From contig NZ_JAGIYY010000002.1 of assembly GCF_017813335.1 (NCBI RefSeq), positions 434,001-498,000 on the forward strand: 64,000 nt of DNA, given 5' to 3'. The notes beneath the pieces are model-generated. The model did not search any database. It saw nothing but the letters and a program-made list of their open reading frames with translations, and had not been told where the DNA came from. The DNA is from Tianweitania sediminis. GTDB lineage: Bacteria > Pseudomonadota > Alphaproteobacteria > Rhizobiales > Rhizobiaceae. The translations under genes were made by a program, and so were the position numbers. Below, piece after piece: positions 1 through 9,585 of this stretch; position 1 is the stretch's first letter, and each line of letters begins with the position of its first letter.

Positions 1-510
1 CGTCACCACCGTTCCGGGGTTGAGCGTCACCAGGAAGACGTCGGCATCTTCGCTGTCCTGGCGATCCAGCGTGAAGCCCTCGCTCGGGGTAATGGCCGCG
101 ATACGCGTGGAACCTAGATCCGGCCACACAAGGCCAGAGCCGACCAGCCGAAAATGCGGGGTAACGATCAAACGGTCGAGCTGCTGGTCCGTGGTGTTGG
201 CCAGCGCAAACACTGCCCAATCACCGGTGGCGCGCTCGTTCAATGCTTCCACTTCGATGCGGCGCACGATGCCGTCTGGTCCGGGGGCGGTGGAAACCTG
301 GAACGTGTCGCCCTGGTTGCGGTAGAATTCCACCGCATTGGTCAGGTTCAGCGCCACATCATCGCGCGTGATCTTGATCGGCTCGACCGCCTGAGCCCGG
401 CCCACGGCCAGCACGCACAGCGCCAGGAAAGCCAGCAACCAAGGTTGAATGAAGCGCGGCAAGATCACCCCTGTCCCGCCTCGCTGCGGCTGGCTACCGG
501 AATCGGTCAT
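1..510 (-). CDS. Membrane signalling protein, probable diguanylate cyclase/phosphodiesterase (N-terminal part only)
   Basis: Only the first 170 codons are in the window; the gene runs off the left edge. The start ATG at 510 overlaps the end of the acetyltransferase gene by 17 bases; a GTG at 468 is an alternative. An N-terminal hydrophobic stretch ending near ALA-type residues (…VGRAQA) looks like a signal peptide or anchor. It is followed by a beta-rich periplasmic domain with the phrases RNQGD, FQVSTAPGPDGIVRR and PHFRLVGSGLVWPDLG. I recognise this as the sensory N-terminus found on rhizobial GGDEF-EAL proteins, which make or degrade cyclic di-GMP at the inner membrane. The catalytic domains are outside the window, so that part is inference from family memory. 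Confidence 0.6.
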   Translation of the reverse strand, partial: MTDSGSQPQRGGTGVILPRFIQPWLLAFLALCVLAVGRAQAVEPIKITRDDVALNLTNAVEFYRNQGDTFQVSTAPGPDGIVRRIEVEALNERATGDWAVFALANTTDQQLDRLIVTPHFRLVGSGLVWPDLGSTRIAAITPSEGFTLDRQDSEDADVFLVTLNPGTVVT

Positions 511-1075
511 CCGCCACGAGAGCATAAAGAAAATGATCCTGCCAGGCGCCGTTGATGCGCAGGTAGGATCGCGCCAGTCCCTCGCGGGCGAATCCGGCTT
601 TTTCAAGCACGCGTACAGACCGCGCGTTGGAAGGGATACAAGCCGCCTCGATCCGGTGCAACCGCAGCTCGTCGAAAGCGTAGGGTATCACCAGCTTCAA
701 TGCACCGAGCATGTAGCCGCGCCCGGCATGGGCTTCGCCCATCCAGTAGCCAATCTGGCAGGATTGGGCGACACCGCGGCGGATGTTGCCGATCGTCAGC
801 CCGCCGGCGAGCTGGCCATCTGCGACCTTGAAGATCAGGAAGCCGAAGCCGGTGCCGGACTTGTAATCCGCCTTGTTGCGCTCCAGCCGCTGGCGCCATC
901 CGGATCGCTCGAGCTCGTTCACCGACCAGCGCGGCTCCCAGGGTTCCAGGAAGCTGCGGCTGGCATGGCGCAGCGCCGCCCACTGGTGATAATCGGATGA
1001 GGCAGGGAGCCGCAAAAGCACCTGCTCGCCCTTCAGAACCGGCGTTGCCTTGGATCCAAACGGCAGAGCAAGCAT
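494..1075 (-). CDS. GNAT family N-acetyltransferase (RimJ/RimL-like)
   Basis: The 193-residue protein has the GNAT layout of RimJ-type enzymes, which acetylate protein N-termini or small amines using acetyl-CoA in the cytoplasm. Visible features are LRLPASSDY near the start, the central strand and P-loop region IGYWMGEAHAGRGYMLGAL (acetyl-CoA binding, Q/R-x-x-G-x-G/A type), and the family's C-terminal NARSVRVLEKAGFAREG block. The ATG at 1075 was chosen because residues upstream of it do not look like the family. It lies 13 bases after the M16 peptidase gene on the same strand and overlaps the next gene by 17 bases, so the three probably share a transcript with thrC. The substrate cannot be told from sequence. 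Confidence 0.85.
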   Translation of the reverse strand: MLALPFGSKATPVLKGEQVLLRLPASSDYHQWAALRHASRSFLEPWEPRWSVNELERSGWRQRLERNKADYKSGTGFGFLIFKVADGQLAGGLTIGNIRRGVAQSCQIGYWMGEAHAGRGYMLGALKLVIPYAFDELRLHRIEAACIPSNARSVRVLEKAGFAREGLARSYLRINGAWQDHFLYALVADDRFR

Positions 1076-1088
1076 GATGGGTCCTGTT

Positions 1089-2384
1089 TCAGCCGATCGC
1101 CGCCGTGCGGCCTGCCGACCGGGTGCCACCCAGTCGCTGGCTGATGCTGTCGTAGGATGCCAGCGGCGACACCGGCCCGACCGCGGTGACGGTCGGAACA
1201 CCGGAAAACATCCGGTGCGACAGGTCGGCCAGGCGGTCCACGGTTAAGGCAGCCAGTCGGTCGATCAATTCCTCCATCGGGATCGGGCGACCATAAAGCA
1301 GCAGCTGACGCGCAATTTGCGAAGCGCGGCTGGCGGCGCTTTCCCGCGACATCAGGAGGCCGGCACGGTACTGAGCCCGCGCCCGGTCGAGTTCCTCGGG
1401 AAGAATGCTTTCGCCGGAGCGGCGGAGTTCATCCACGATCACGGGAACGAGCTCGGCAAGGTCAGACTTGCCCGTCGCTGCATGAACGCCGAAGATGCCG
1501 GTATCCGAGAACCCCCAGTGAAAGGCATAAACGGAGTAGCAAAGGCCGCGCTTTTCGCGCACTTCCTGGAACAGGCGTGACGACATCCCGCCGCCCAGCA
1601 TCATCGACAGCACCTGCGAGGCATAGAAGTCGCGCACATGGTAGGCGCGCCCTTCGAAGCCCAGGATCACCTGCGCATCCATGAGGTCGCGATCTTCGCG
1701 GAAGTCGCCACCGACATAACTTGCCTGTTCCGGCGCTTCCGCGCCGGAAGTGGGGCGGAACGAGCCGAGCCGCTTTTCGACTTCGCGCACGAAATCGTCG
1801 TGCTTCAGGTTTCCGGCGGCAACCACCACCATCGAATCACCCGCATATTGGCGATCCATGAAGCCGCGCAACTGCGCGGACGTGAATGCCTGCACCGTGT
1901 CGGGCGTGCCGAGAATCGAGCGGCCGATCCGCTGGCCGCGAAAAGCCGTTTCGGTGAAATGGTCGAAAACGATGTCGTCCGGCGTGTCGTAGGCAGCGCC
2001 GATTTCCTGCAGGATGACGTTCTGTTCCCGCTCGAGTTCGGCCGGATCGAACTTCGAGTCGGTCAGGATGTCGGCCAGGATATCGATGGCGAGCGGCACG
2101 TCCGTATCGAGCACCCGCGCGTAGAAAGACGTTGTTTCGACGCTGGTGGCTGCGTTGATTTCGCCACCAACATCTTCGATCTGCGAGGCAATCTGCCACG
2201 CAGAGCGCCTGCCCGTACCCTTGAAGGCCATGTGCTCTAGCAGATGAGCGATGCCGTGTTCTTCTTGGCGCTCGTTGCGCGATCCGGATTTCACCCACAC
2301 ACCCAGTGCAACCGACTCGATGTGCGGAATCGTCTCGGTGGCGACTGTCAGGCCATTTGACAGCCGGCTGACCTCAACACTCAT
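1089..2384 (-). CDS. M16 family zinc peptidase (mitochondrial processing peptidase-like)
   Basis: This 431-residue protein has the inverted zinc motif H-x-x-E-H at residues 47-51 (HLLEH), the third metal ligand in the downstream ELEREQNVILQEI segment, and the M16 C-terminal half with the GGGMSSRLFQEVREKRGLCY signature. It matches the length of single-chain alphaproteobacterial homologues of the mitochondrial processing peptidase beta subunit. ATG 2384 is preceded by a GGAG sequence; the TTG at 2402 in the same frame is less likely. It lies 22 bases after thrC, a pairing common in Rhizobiales. The likely role is peptide degradation; its actual substrate is unknown. Confidence 0.9.
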   Translation of the reverse strand: MSVEVSRLSNGLTVATETIPHIESVALGVWVKSGSRNERQEEHGIAHLLEHMAFKGTGRRSAWQIASQIEDVGGEINAATSVETTSFYARVLDTDVPLAIDILADILTDSKFDPAELEREQNVILQEIGAAYDTPDDIVFDHFTETAFRGQRIGRSILGTPDTVQAFTSAQLRGFMDRQYAGDSMVVVAAGNLKHDDFVREVEKRLGSFRPTSGAEAPEQASYVGGDFREDRDLMDAQVILGFEGRAYHVRDFYASQVLSMMLGGGMSSRLFQEVREKRGLCYSVYAFHWGFSDTGIFGVHAATGKSDLAELVPVIVDELRRSGESILPEELDRARAQYRAGLLMSRESAASRASQIARQLLLYGRPIPMEELIDRLAALTVDRLADLSHRMFSGVPTVTAVGPVSPLASYDSISQRLGGTRSAGRTAAIG

Positions 2385-2406
2385 GAATACGCTTGTCTCC
2401 AACCGA

Positions 2407-3801
2407 TCATCGAAGCGCCCGGGAATGGCGCTCGATATAGTCTTTCACCATTTTGGTGTCTGAGGGAAGCGTTGTAAATCGCTCCTCCCTTTCCATGAGG
2501 TTCCCAAGCCAGGCCGGAAGTTCAGGTCGCTTGTTGGCGGCCGCCTGCACGGCATCGGGAAATTTCGCCGGATGCGCCGTTGCCAGGATCACCATCGGCG
2601 CCGCACTCACCGTTTCACGCGCGACCTTCACTGCCGCTGCCGTATGCGGATCAAGAAGGTAGCCGGTTTCGGCAAGCGTGGTGGCAATCGTGCGGTCGAT
2701 CTCGGCCATGGATGCGCGGCCGGCATCGAACTCGCCGCGAATTGTTTCAAGTGTCGACGGCTCGAGCGTGAAGGCGCCGGACTGCTTCAACCCGGCCATG
2801 TAGCCGGCAACTTCCGAAGCGTCGCGTCCGCATGCCTCGAACAGCAGGCGCTCGAAATTCGATGAGATCTGGATGTCCATTGAAGGGGAGGTCGTCGCCA
2901 CCACCCCTTGCATCTCGTAGGTCCCGCTTTGCAGCGTGCGATGAAGAATGTCGTTGTCGTTTGTGGCAATTACCAGCCGCTCGATCGGCAAGCCCATCCG
3001 CTTGGCCGCGTAGCCTGCGAAAATGTCGCCGAAATTACCGGTCGGCACGGTGAAGGAAACCGGCCGCTCCGGCGCGCCGAGCGTCAGCGCGGACGAGAAA
3101 TAGTACACGATCTGCGCCATCACGCGGGCCCAGTTGATCGAGTTGACGCCCGAAAGGGCCACGCGATCGCGAAAAGCGTGGTCGTTGAAAAGGTCCTTCG
3201 CGATGCTTTGGCAGTCGTCGAAATTGCCACCCATCGCCAGCGCATGCACGTTGGCCTCCGCCGACGACGTCATCTGCCGCTGCTGGACGGGAGACACGCG
3301 CCCTTCGGGGAACAGGATGAAGATGTCCGTCTGATCGCGGCCGGCGAAGGCTTCGATTGCCGCTCCGCCCGTATCGCCCGACGTTGCGCCGATGATTGTC
3401 GCCCGCTCGCCGCGCTCGGCCAGAACATGATCCATGAGGCGCGCCAGAAGCTGCATGGCGACGTCCTTGAAGGCGAGGGTTGGCCCATGAAACAGTTCGA
3501 GCACGAACGTATCGTGATCAAGTTGCACCAGCGGGCAAACAGCCGGATGGCGGAAGCTCTCGTAAGCATCGCGAACGATGCGCGCGAAGGTCGCCTCGTC
3601 GATCTCTCCGTCCACAAACGGGGAGAGCACGCGTATGGCCAGGTCGGGATAGGACAAGCCGCGCATTGCCCGGATCTCGGCTGCGCTGAATTGCGGCCAG
3701 CTTTCGGGCAGGTAAAGCCCGCCGTCACGCGCCAGGCCGGCCAACAAAGCGTCGCAAAAGCCCAGGCGCGGCGCGGTTCCTCGTGTGCTGATGAAGTCCA
3801 T
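2407..3801 (-). CDS. thrC: Threonine synthase
   Basis: This enzyme makes L-threonine from O-phospho-L-homoserine with pyridoxal phosphate, the last step of threonine synthesis. The 464-residue chain begins with the family's (Y/F)ISTRG motif, followed by GFCDALLAGLARDGGLYLP. The cofactor lysine is K112 in the LAFKDVAMQ motif, and the phosphate-binding TGNFGD loop is also clear. I chose ATG 3801 because family members start a few residues before STRG; an in-frame ATG at 3837 would add 12 unconserved residues, and neither has a strong ribosome site. It heads a minus-strand series with the M16 peptidase and acetyltransferase and is divergent from the lipoprotein gene. Confidence 0.95.
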   Translation of the reverse strand: MDFISTRGTAPRLGFCDALLAGLARDGGLYLPESWPQFSAAEIRAMRGLSYPDLAIRVLSPFVDGEIDEATFARIVRDAYESFRHPAVCPLVQLDHDTFVLELFHGPTLAFKDVAMQLLARLMDHVLAERGERATIIGATSGDTGGAAIEAFAGRDQTDIFILFPEGRVSPVQQRQMTSSAEANVHALAMGGNFDDCQSIAKDLFNDHAFRDRVALSGVNSINWARVMAQIVYYFSSALTLGAPERPVSFTVPTGNFGDIFAGYAAKRMGLPIERLVIATNDNDILHRTLQSGTYEMQGVVATTSPSMDIQISSNFERLLFEACGRDASEVAGYMAGLKQSGAFTLEPSTLETIRGEFDAGRASMAEIDRTIATTLAETGYLLDPHTAAAVKVARETVSAAPMVILATAHPAKFPDAVQAAANKRPELPAWLGNLMEREERFTTLPSDTKMVKDYIERHSRALR

Positions 3802-3926
3802 GTGCGGCGGTACCCGTTTCGGCGGAGCGTTGTCCATCTGTGGAACGCTTGGATCAAGGCCGCGCGTGCTGGTCGCATTTCAGCCGCGGGCTGTGTATAG
3901 GACGACGGTTCGCTTTGGAAGCTTGG

Positions 3927-4481
3927 ATGGGGGTTACGTTGAGAAGAGGTGGAATTGTTGCCGGCTCGATCGTGACGGGCTTTATGTTGATCGCCGCGGG
4001 ATGCCAGTCGGGCGACAGCGTAACACGCAATGTGCCGGATAAATCAACGCAGATCACGGAGTCGGAGCTGCGGGCCTATTGCCCCAATGTCGCCCTGCGT
4101 GAGGGCACTTCGGCGTTCAGCACCTTCGAAAAGGGCGGTGATGGCGATCCGTCCAAGGTGATCTACCAGGCGTCGCTGTCGCAAGCGACACGTGCCTGCA
4201 CGTATGAAGGCGGCACCATGACGATCAAGGCCGCAGTGGCTGGACGCATCGTGCCCGGCCCGGTCGGAAAGGCTGGCACGGTCAGTATGCCTATCCGGGT
4301 GGCGGTGGTTCGCGGTGGTGACGTGCTTTACTCGCAACTGCATCAGCATCAGGTGAGCGTCACCGATACGGCTGCTGCCACACAGTTCGTGTTCACTGAC
4401 CCCGCCATCAACATTCCCCAGCCCGAACAGCGGGACATCATGATCTATATCGGGTTCGACGAAGGTCCGCCGAGCCGCTGA
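3927..4481 (+). CDS. Conserved lipoprotein
   Basis: The 184-residue product starts with a basic, hydrophobic leader and a lipobox (LIAAGC), so it should be lipidated and anchored at the cell envelope. The ATG at 3927 is supported by a GGAAG sequence a few bases upstream; longer in-frame translations have no signal. The mature part is mostly beta-rich, with one stretch (VVRGGDVLYSQLHQHQV) typical of proteins annotated simply as hypothetical lipoproteins in Rhizobiales. No enzyme motif is visible. It diverges from thrC across 125 bases and converges on a HAD gene 3 bases away. Confidence 0.8.
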   Translation: MGVTLRRGGIVAGSIVTGFMLIAAGCQSGDSVTRNVPDKSTQITESELRAYCPNVALREGTSAFSTFEKGGDGDPSKVIYQASLSQATRACTYEGGTMTIKAAVAGRIVPGPVGKAGTVSMPIRVAVVRGGDVLYSQLHQHQVSVTDTAAATQFVFTDPAINIPQPEQRDIMIYIGFDEGPPSR

Positions 4482-4484
4482 CCT

Positions 4485-5171
4485 TCAGGCCTCCGACCAC
4501 TCCGACAGTGCCGCCAGGGACCCCGCGAAATCCGCCCAGCGGCGGATCACGGTTTCCGCGCCGGCATCCGTCAGCTGGTCGGCATGACCTGAATAAGTAT
4601 GCGACGCGCCGGTGAAGCCGATCACCCGCATCCCGGCGGCAACGGCGCCCGTGACGCCATGCACCGAGTCTTCGACGACGAAGGTTGCTTCCGGCCGCGC
4701 ACCCTCTTTCTTGGCTGCCTGCAGGAAGATGTCGGGTGCAGGCTTGTGCCTGATACCGGAATTGTCGCGCGCAGAATAAATGTGCTCGCCAAAGAACGGC
4801 AGCAAACGGACCTTCTCCAGCATGAACTGGAGCCGGTGCAGCTTCGAGTTCGAGCAGATGCAGCGCTTGGTCTGGACCGACGCCACCGCTTCATGCGCGC
4901 CCTCGATGGCCCTTACCTCGGCGCGGAGTCTTTCATCTAGGAGACGTTCGGACTCGTCGATCAGCCGTGCCTGAAACGGGATCTGACTTTCGGCTTCCAC
5001 ACGCAAAAGGATGTCGCGAAACGTAAGTCCCGCAAAGCGCTCGGCATAATCATCCGCGTCGATCGGGTAGCCGGCAGCCGACAGCAGCCCGGCATCGACC
5101 CGCGCCGCGATGATTTCAGAGTCCACAAGGACGCCATCGCAGTCGAAGATCACGAGATCGGGCTGGGGCAT
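4485..5171 (-). CDS. HAD superfamily phosphatase, beta-phosphoglucomutase/Gph-like
   Basis: The 228-residue protein has the complete HAD core: nucleophile motif FDCDGVLVDSE (D10, D12), motif II CSNSK, motif III lysine in RHKPAPDIF, and the motif IV acidic pair in VVEDSVHGV. The helical cap between residues 18 and 80 marks subfamily IA, which includes phosphoglycolate phosphatase and beta-phosphoglucomutase-like enzymes. The ATG at 5171 follows a CGGAG ribosome site. It is divergent from ccrM (148 bases apart). The substrate is not decided by sequence; a small sugar phosphate or phosphoglycolate is likely. Confidence 0.88.
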   Translation of the reverse strand: MPQPDLVIFDCDGVLVDSEIIAARVDAGLLSAAGYPIDADDYAERFAGLTFRDILLRVEAESQIPFQARLIDESERLLDERLRAEVRAIEGAHEAVASVQTKRCICSNSKLHRLQFMLEKVRLLPFFGEHIYSARDNSGIRHKPAPDIFLQAAKKEGARPEATFVVEDSVHGVTGAVAAGMRVIGFTGASHTYSGHADQLTDAGAETVIRRWADFAGSLAALSEWSEA

Positions 5172-5292
5172 GGGAACTCCGAGAAGGCTGGAAGGGGTGA
5201 AGGCGGCGGGTCTACAGCACGCGGCGTTTCGAGGCAAATTCGGCGGACTTCATTAAATCTTTACGCCATCCGGTAACCATAACAGGCAGTAA

Positions 5293-6456
<1,164 letters not shown>

Positions 6457-6472
6457 GGACCACTTCTGCGCT

Positions 6473-7084
6473 TCAGAAGCGCATGCCGCGCTCCCGCAGA
6501 TCCCGTTCCATTTGCTCGGCGCTCGTGAACTGGATCGCCTGCCAGCCGGCGGCACGGGCGCCGTCCACATTGGCAAGATTGTCGTCGATGAAAAGCGTTG
6601 CGGCCGGGTCAAGCGCGAAGTCGGCAGCGTGGCGCTCGTAGATGGCGCGATCCGGCTTGATCAGGGCGATGTCACCCGACACCGTCACGCCGCGTGTTTC
6701 GGTCAGAAACGGAAACATCTTTTGTGCTTCCGCAAAGGTCTCGGAATGGAAGTTCGTGAGCATGGTCACGTCGTAACCTGCGGCAAGGAGCTTGCGCAGG
6801 ATAACAACACTGTCTTGGTAGGAATGGCTCACCATCTCGTGCCAATGGGGGCGAAAAGCCCGGATCATCGCTGCTTGATCGGGATGAGCCGCAATCAACA
6901 GCGCTTCCGCATCGGCCCATGACCGCCCGCGATCCTGTTCCAGGTTCCAGGCGTTGGAGCAGACTTCTTCCAGGAACCAGCGTCGCTGCGCTTCGTCCGG
7001 GATTAGCCGTTGGTAGGGGATGTTCGGATCATAATGGATCAGCACGCGGCCGATGTCGAAGACGATGTGCTTGATCGGGGTCAT
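6473..7084 (-). CDS. HAD superfamily hydrolase with DxG motif (YihX-like)
   Basis: The 203-residue protein carries HAD motifs: FDIGRVL at residues 9-15 (nucleophile D10), motif II TNFHSE, motif III lysine in IKPDRAIYE, and motif IV LFIDDN. In the first motif the usual second aspartate, which acts as general acid in phosphatases, is glycine (DxG). Many members of the epoxide-hydrolase N-terminal/YihX branch share this. It lies 14 bases downstream of mutY on the same strand and is probably co-transcribed. ATG 7084 is the start that begins the protein just before the first strand. It may be a phosphatase, but the substrate is unknown. Confidence 0.85.
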   Translation of the reverse strand: MTPIKHIVFDIGRVLIHYDPNIPYQRLIPDEAQRRWFLEEVCSNAWNLEQDRGRSWADAEALLIAAHPDQAAMIRAFRPHWHEMVSHSYQDSVVILRKLLAAGYDVTMLTNFHSETFAEAQKMFPFLTETRGVTVSGDIALIKPDRAIYERHAADFALDPAATLFIDDNLANVDGARAAGWQAIQFTSAEQMERDLRERGMRF

Positions 7085-7098
7085 GGCAGAAAACGCGC

Positions 7099-8181
7099 TT
7101 AGGGTGAAAGGAGGCCGGGGCAGGCGGCTTCGATGGCCTTTTTCATGACCGTGGGCAAGGCCTCGCCGCTTACCGCGGCCGGAACGGACCACCACATGCC
7201 AGGTGGCGCAGCGCCGTTGAAGCGGGTGCGATAGACCGACAGCGTCAGCGAAAAATGCGTGAAAATATGGGTGATGACGCCGGACGGCATCCAGTCGGAA
7301 GGAAAGGGCGCGTCGTCGGCGCCAGGTTTCACGTCTGCGGACCAGGTGCTGCCCGGAACTTCCGCCATCCCGCCAAGCAGGCCCTTGTCAGGGCGCTTGC
7401 GCAAGAGGATAGCGCCGTCGGCGCGAACGGCAACAAAGGCAGCGCCTTGCCGGGTCGGCTTGTCCGCCTTGGTCTTCTTTACCGGAAAGCGCTCGGGCTC
7501 ACCGAGGAAGAGGGCGCGGCAGGTTTCGTTGAGGGGGCATAAAATGCAGGCCGGACGGCGCGGGGTGCAGATGGTTGCGCCGAGGTCCATCATCGCCTGG
7601 GCGAAGTCGCCGGGGCGATCGGCGGAGACCACCGGGGTCAAGGCAGCACGGATCTGCGACTTCGCCTGCGGAAGCGGTGTATCGATCGCGGCAACGCGGG
7701 TGGTGACCCGCTCTATGTTGCCGTCGATCACCACGGCCGGACGGTTGAACGCAATCGCTGCAATCGCCGCTGCCGTGTAAGCGCCGACCCCCGGAAGCGC
7801 GCGGAGGCCGTCCTCCGTTTGCGGGAAACGGCCCCCCAGATCCTTCGCGACCACGTCCGCGCATTTTTTTAGGTTTCGCGCGCGCGAATAATAGCCGAGC
7901 CCAGCCCAGGCGCGCAGGATGTCGTCCTCGCTGGCTGCAGCCATGGCTGTCACGGTCGGCCACTTGGCCGTGAAGGCGAGAAAATACTTCTTCACCGCCT
8001 CGACCGTGGTTTGCTGCAGCATCACTTCCGACAGCCATACGCGGTATGGGTCCGGCTGCTGCCCTCGCCGGAGGTCGGCGGGCGCAAGCCGCCACGGCAG
8101 GACACGCGCGTGGCGGTCATACCAGGCAAGAAGACGCTCGGCCTCGAAGGCGTCCGTGCGGGAAAGCAATTTGGCTGTCAT
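7099..8181 (-). CDS. mutY: A/G-specific adenine DNA glycosylase
   Basis: MutY removes adenine mispaired with 8-oxoguanine, protecting the genome from G:C to T:A changes. The 360-residue protein has the helix-hairpin-helix motif LPGVGAYTA at about 129-137, catalytic glutamate E52 in SEVMLQQT and aspartate D153 in VIDGN. The iron-sulfur cysteines C205, C212, C215 and C221 have the C-x6-C-x2-C-x5-C spacing. A C-terminal NUDIX-like domain starts after about residue 240 and is the part that recognises 8-oxoguanine. It is divergent from the DUF721 gene with a 51-base gap, an arrangement common in Rhizobiales. Confidence 0.95.
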   Translation of the reverse strand: MTAKLLSRTDAFEAERLLAWYDRHARVLPWRLAPADLRRGQQPDPYRVWLSEVMLQQTTVEAVKKYFLAFTAKWPTVTAMAAASEDDILRAWAGLGYYSRARNLKKCADVVAKDLGGRFPQTEDGLRALPGVGAYTAAAIAAIAFNRPAVVIDGNIERVTTRVAAIDTPLPQAKSQIRAALTPVVSADRPGDFAQAMMDLGATICTPRRPACILCPLNETCRALFLGEPERFPVKKTKADKPTRQGAAFVAVRADGAILLRKRPDKGLLGGMAEVPGSTWSADVKPGADDAPFPSDWMPSGVITHIFTHFSLTLSVYRTRFNGAAPPGMWWSVPAAVSGEALPTVMKKAIEAACPGLLSP

Positions 8182-8232
8182 GGAGCGGATGAGCGGCTAC
8201 CATCAAGACCGGCGGGGCAGTAAACAATCCTC

Positions 8233-8730
8233 ATGACAGAGAAGCGCCGCAGCTACAACGCCAAGCCCGTCAGCGACCTTTCCGGAGAGATTCTCGATCC
8301 GGTGCTGCGCAAACGTGCCGGCATATCCGTTGGGCTGGTGCAATCTTGGGAGGAGATCGTCGGCGTCAAAGTCGCGCTGCAATCGCGCCCGGAAAAGATC
8401 CTGTGGCCGCGCAGGATGCATGAGGATGATCCGTTTCAACCCGCGACATTGGTGATAGCCTGTGAAGCCCGCGCGGCCATGCACATCCAGCACGAAGCGG
8501 GCGAAATCATCGGCCGCATCAACAGCTATCTCGGCTTCCCGGCAATCGGACGCCTGAGGATCGTGCAGAAGCCGGTGCGAAACGCGCCAGCCAAGACCAA
8601 GCCCGTGCTGCGTCCTTTAAGCGCGGCCGAAGAAGCGGGGCTGGACCGTCAACTTACGGGTATCGAGGAAGAAAGCCTGCGCCAGTCGCTGGAAGCGCTG
8701 GGTCGCAGCGTCCTAGGACGGCGAGGGTGA
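8233..8730 (+). CDS. DUF721 (DciA-like) protein
   Basis: The 165-residue protein has the DUF721 fold region around residues 20-110, with LSGEILDPVLRKRAG and VQSWEEIVG near the start and a basic strand AGEIIGRINSYLGFPAIGRLRIV. The family includes DciA, the helicase operator that loads the replicative helicase DnaB. Whether this longer alphaproteobacterial type does the same is not shown here. It heads the DUF721-dsbA-smc block, divergent from mutY, on the plus strand. The start ATG is followed by a basic MTEKRRSYNAKP tail typical of the family in Rhizobiales. Confidence 0.85.
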   Translation: MTEKRRSYNAKPVSDLSGEILDPVLRKRAGISVGLVQSWEEIVGVKVALQSRPEKILWPRRMHEDDPFQPATLVIACEARAAMHIQHEAGEIIGRINSYLGFPAIGRLRIVQKPVRNAPAKTKPVLRPLSAAEEAGLDRQLTGIEEESLRQSLEALGRSVLGRRG

Positions 8731-8871
8731 TCAAGACGACGATGATTTTCCCGCATTCGTGAACAAGTCTGTTGCGGAGGGAATTGGTTTTACGCGATAA
8801 ATCCCTTAATTGCCGGGAGAACCAGACCCAGTTATGGTTTCCCGCGTTTAATGCCACAGGTGATCCCAACC

Positions 8872-9531
8872 ATGACGCCCTTGCTTACCCGCCGCTCTTT
8901 GCTGGGCTCGATCGCCATCGCTCCCGCTGCGCTTGTTCTCGGAACAGGCGCTGGCTTGGCTCAGGCGGCTGCCCCCACACCACAGGGCAACGTCGACATG
9001 GCCAAGCTCCTGGAGCCTGGCGTTCTCCCGGAAAAGGTTCTCGGCAACGCCGATGCGCCGGTGACGATCGTCGAATACGCGTCCATGACCTGCAGCCACT
9101 GCGCTCATTTCGACGTGACGACGCTGCCGGTGATCAAGGAAAAGTACATCGATACGGGCAAGGCGCGGCTGATCCTGCGCGAGTTCCCGTTCGACCCGCG
9201 CGCCGAAGCTGGCTTCATGCTGGCACGCTGCGCAGGCGACAATTACTTCGCCATGGTGGATGTGCTCTTCAAGCAGCAGGAGCAGTGGGCACCCGTTCAG
9301 GATGCGCGCGCCGCACTCCTGCAGATCTCCAAGCTGGCCGGCTTTACACAGGAAAGCTTCGAAGCCTGCTTGACGGACCAGAAGCTGCTTGACGATATCA
9401 GAAGTGTGCGCACGCGCGGTTCGCAGGAGTTTGGCGTTGATGCTACGCCGACCTTCTTCATCAACGGCAAGAAATACGCAGGGGCGCTCTCGGTTGACGA
9501 GATGTCGGCGATCATCGACTCCTTGCTTTGA
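8872..9531 (+). CDS. DsbA-family thiol:disulfide oxidoreductase, Tat-type leader
   Basis: The 219-residue protein should act in the periplasm in disulfide formation or shuffling. It has a leader with twin arginines (TRRSLLGS) and a hydrophobic stretch ending before residue 33. The thioredoxin-like domain carries active site C74-S-H-C77, and the cis-proline loop ATPTFFINGKK lies near residue 190. ATG 8872 is chosen over the in-frame ATG at 8851 because AGGTGA sits 8 bases before it. The start is about 140 bases from the DUF721 gene. A GC-rich inverted repeat follows before smc. Confidence 0.9.
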   Translation: MTPLLTRRSLLGSIAIAPAALVLGTGAGLAQAAAPTPQGNVDMAKLLEPGVLPEKVLGNADAPVTIVEYASMTCSHCAHFDVTTLPVIKEKYIDTGKARLILREFPFDPRAEAGFMLARCAGDNYFAMVDVLFKQQEQWAPVQDARAALLQISKLAGFTQESFEACLTDQKLLDDIRSVRTRGSQEFGVDATPTFFINGKKYAGALSVDEMSAIIDSLL

Positions 9532-9542
9532 TCTGGCATCGC

Positions 9543-9569
9543 TGCTGGACGGGCGCCGCTCGTCCAGCA
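9543..9569 (+). terminator. Inverted repeat between dsbA-like gene and smc
   Basis: Two 9-base arms (TGCTGGACG at 9543-9551 and CGTCCAGCA at 9561-9569) flank a 9-base GC-rich loop, 11 bases after the dsbA-like stop codon and 16 before the smc start. No run of T follows, so it may be a processing or attenuation hairpin rather than a full intrinsic terminator. Confidence 0.4.
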
Positions 9570-9585
9570 TCACGGGACAGCGCTG

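Noticed and set aside
5273-5280. CtrA half-site near ccrM (GTAACCAT)
   Set aside because: A single one-mismatch half-site without a partner is too weak to list as a feature, though CtrA control of ccrM is known in relatives.
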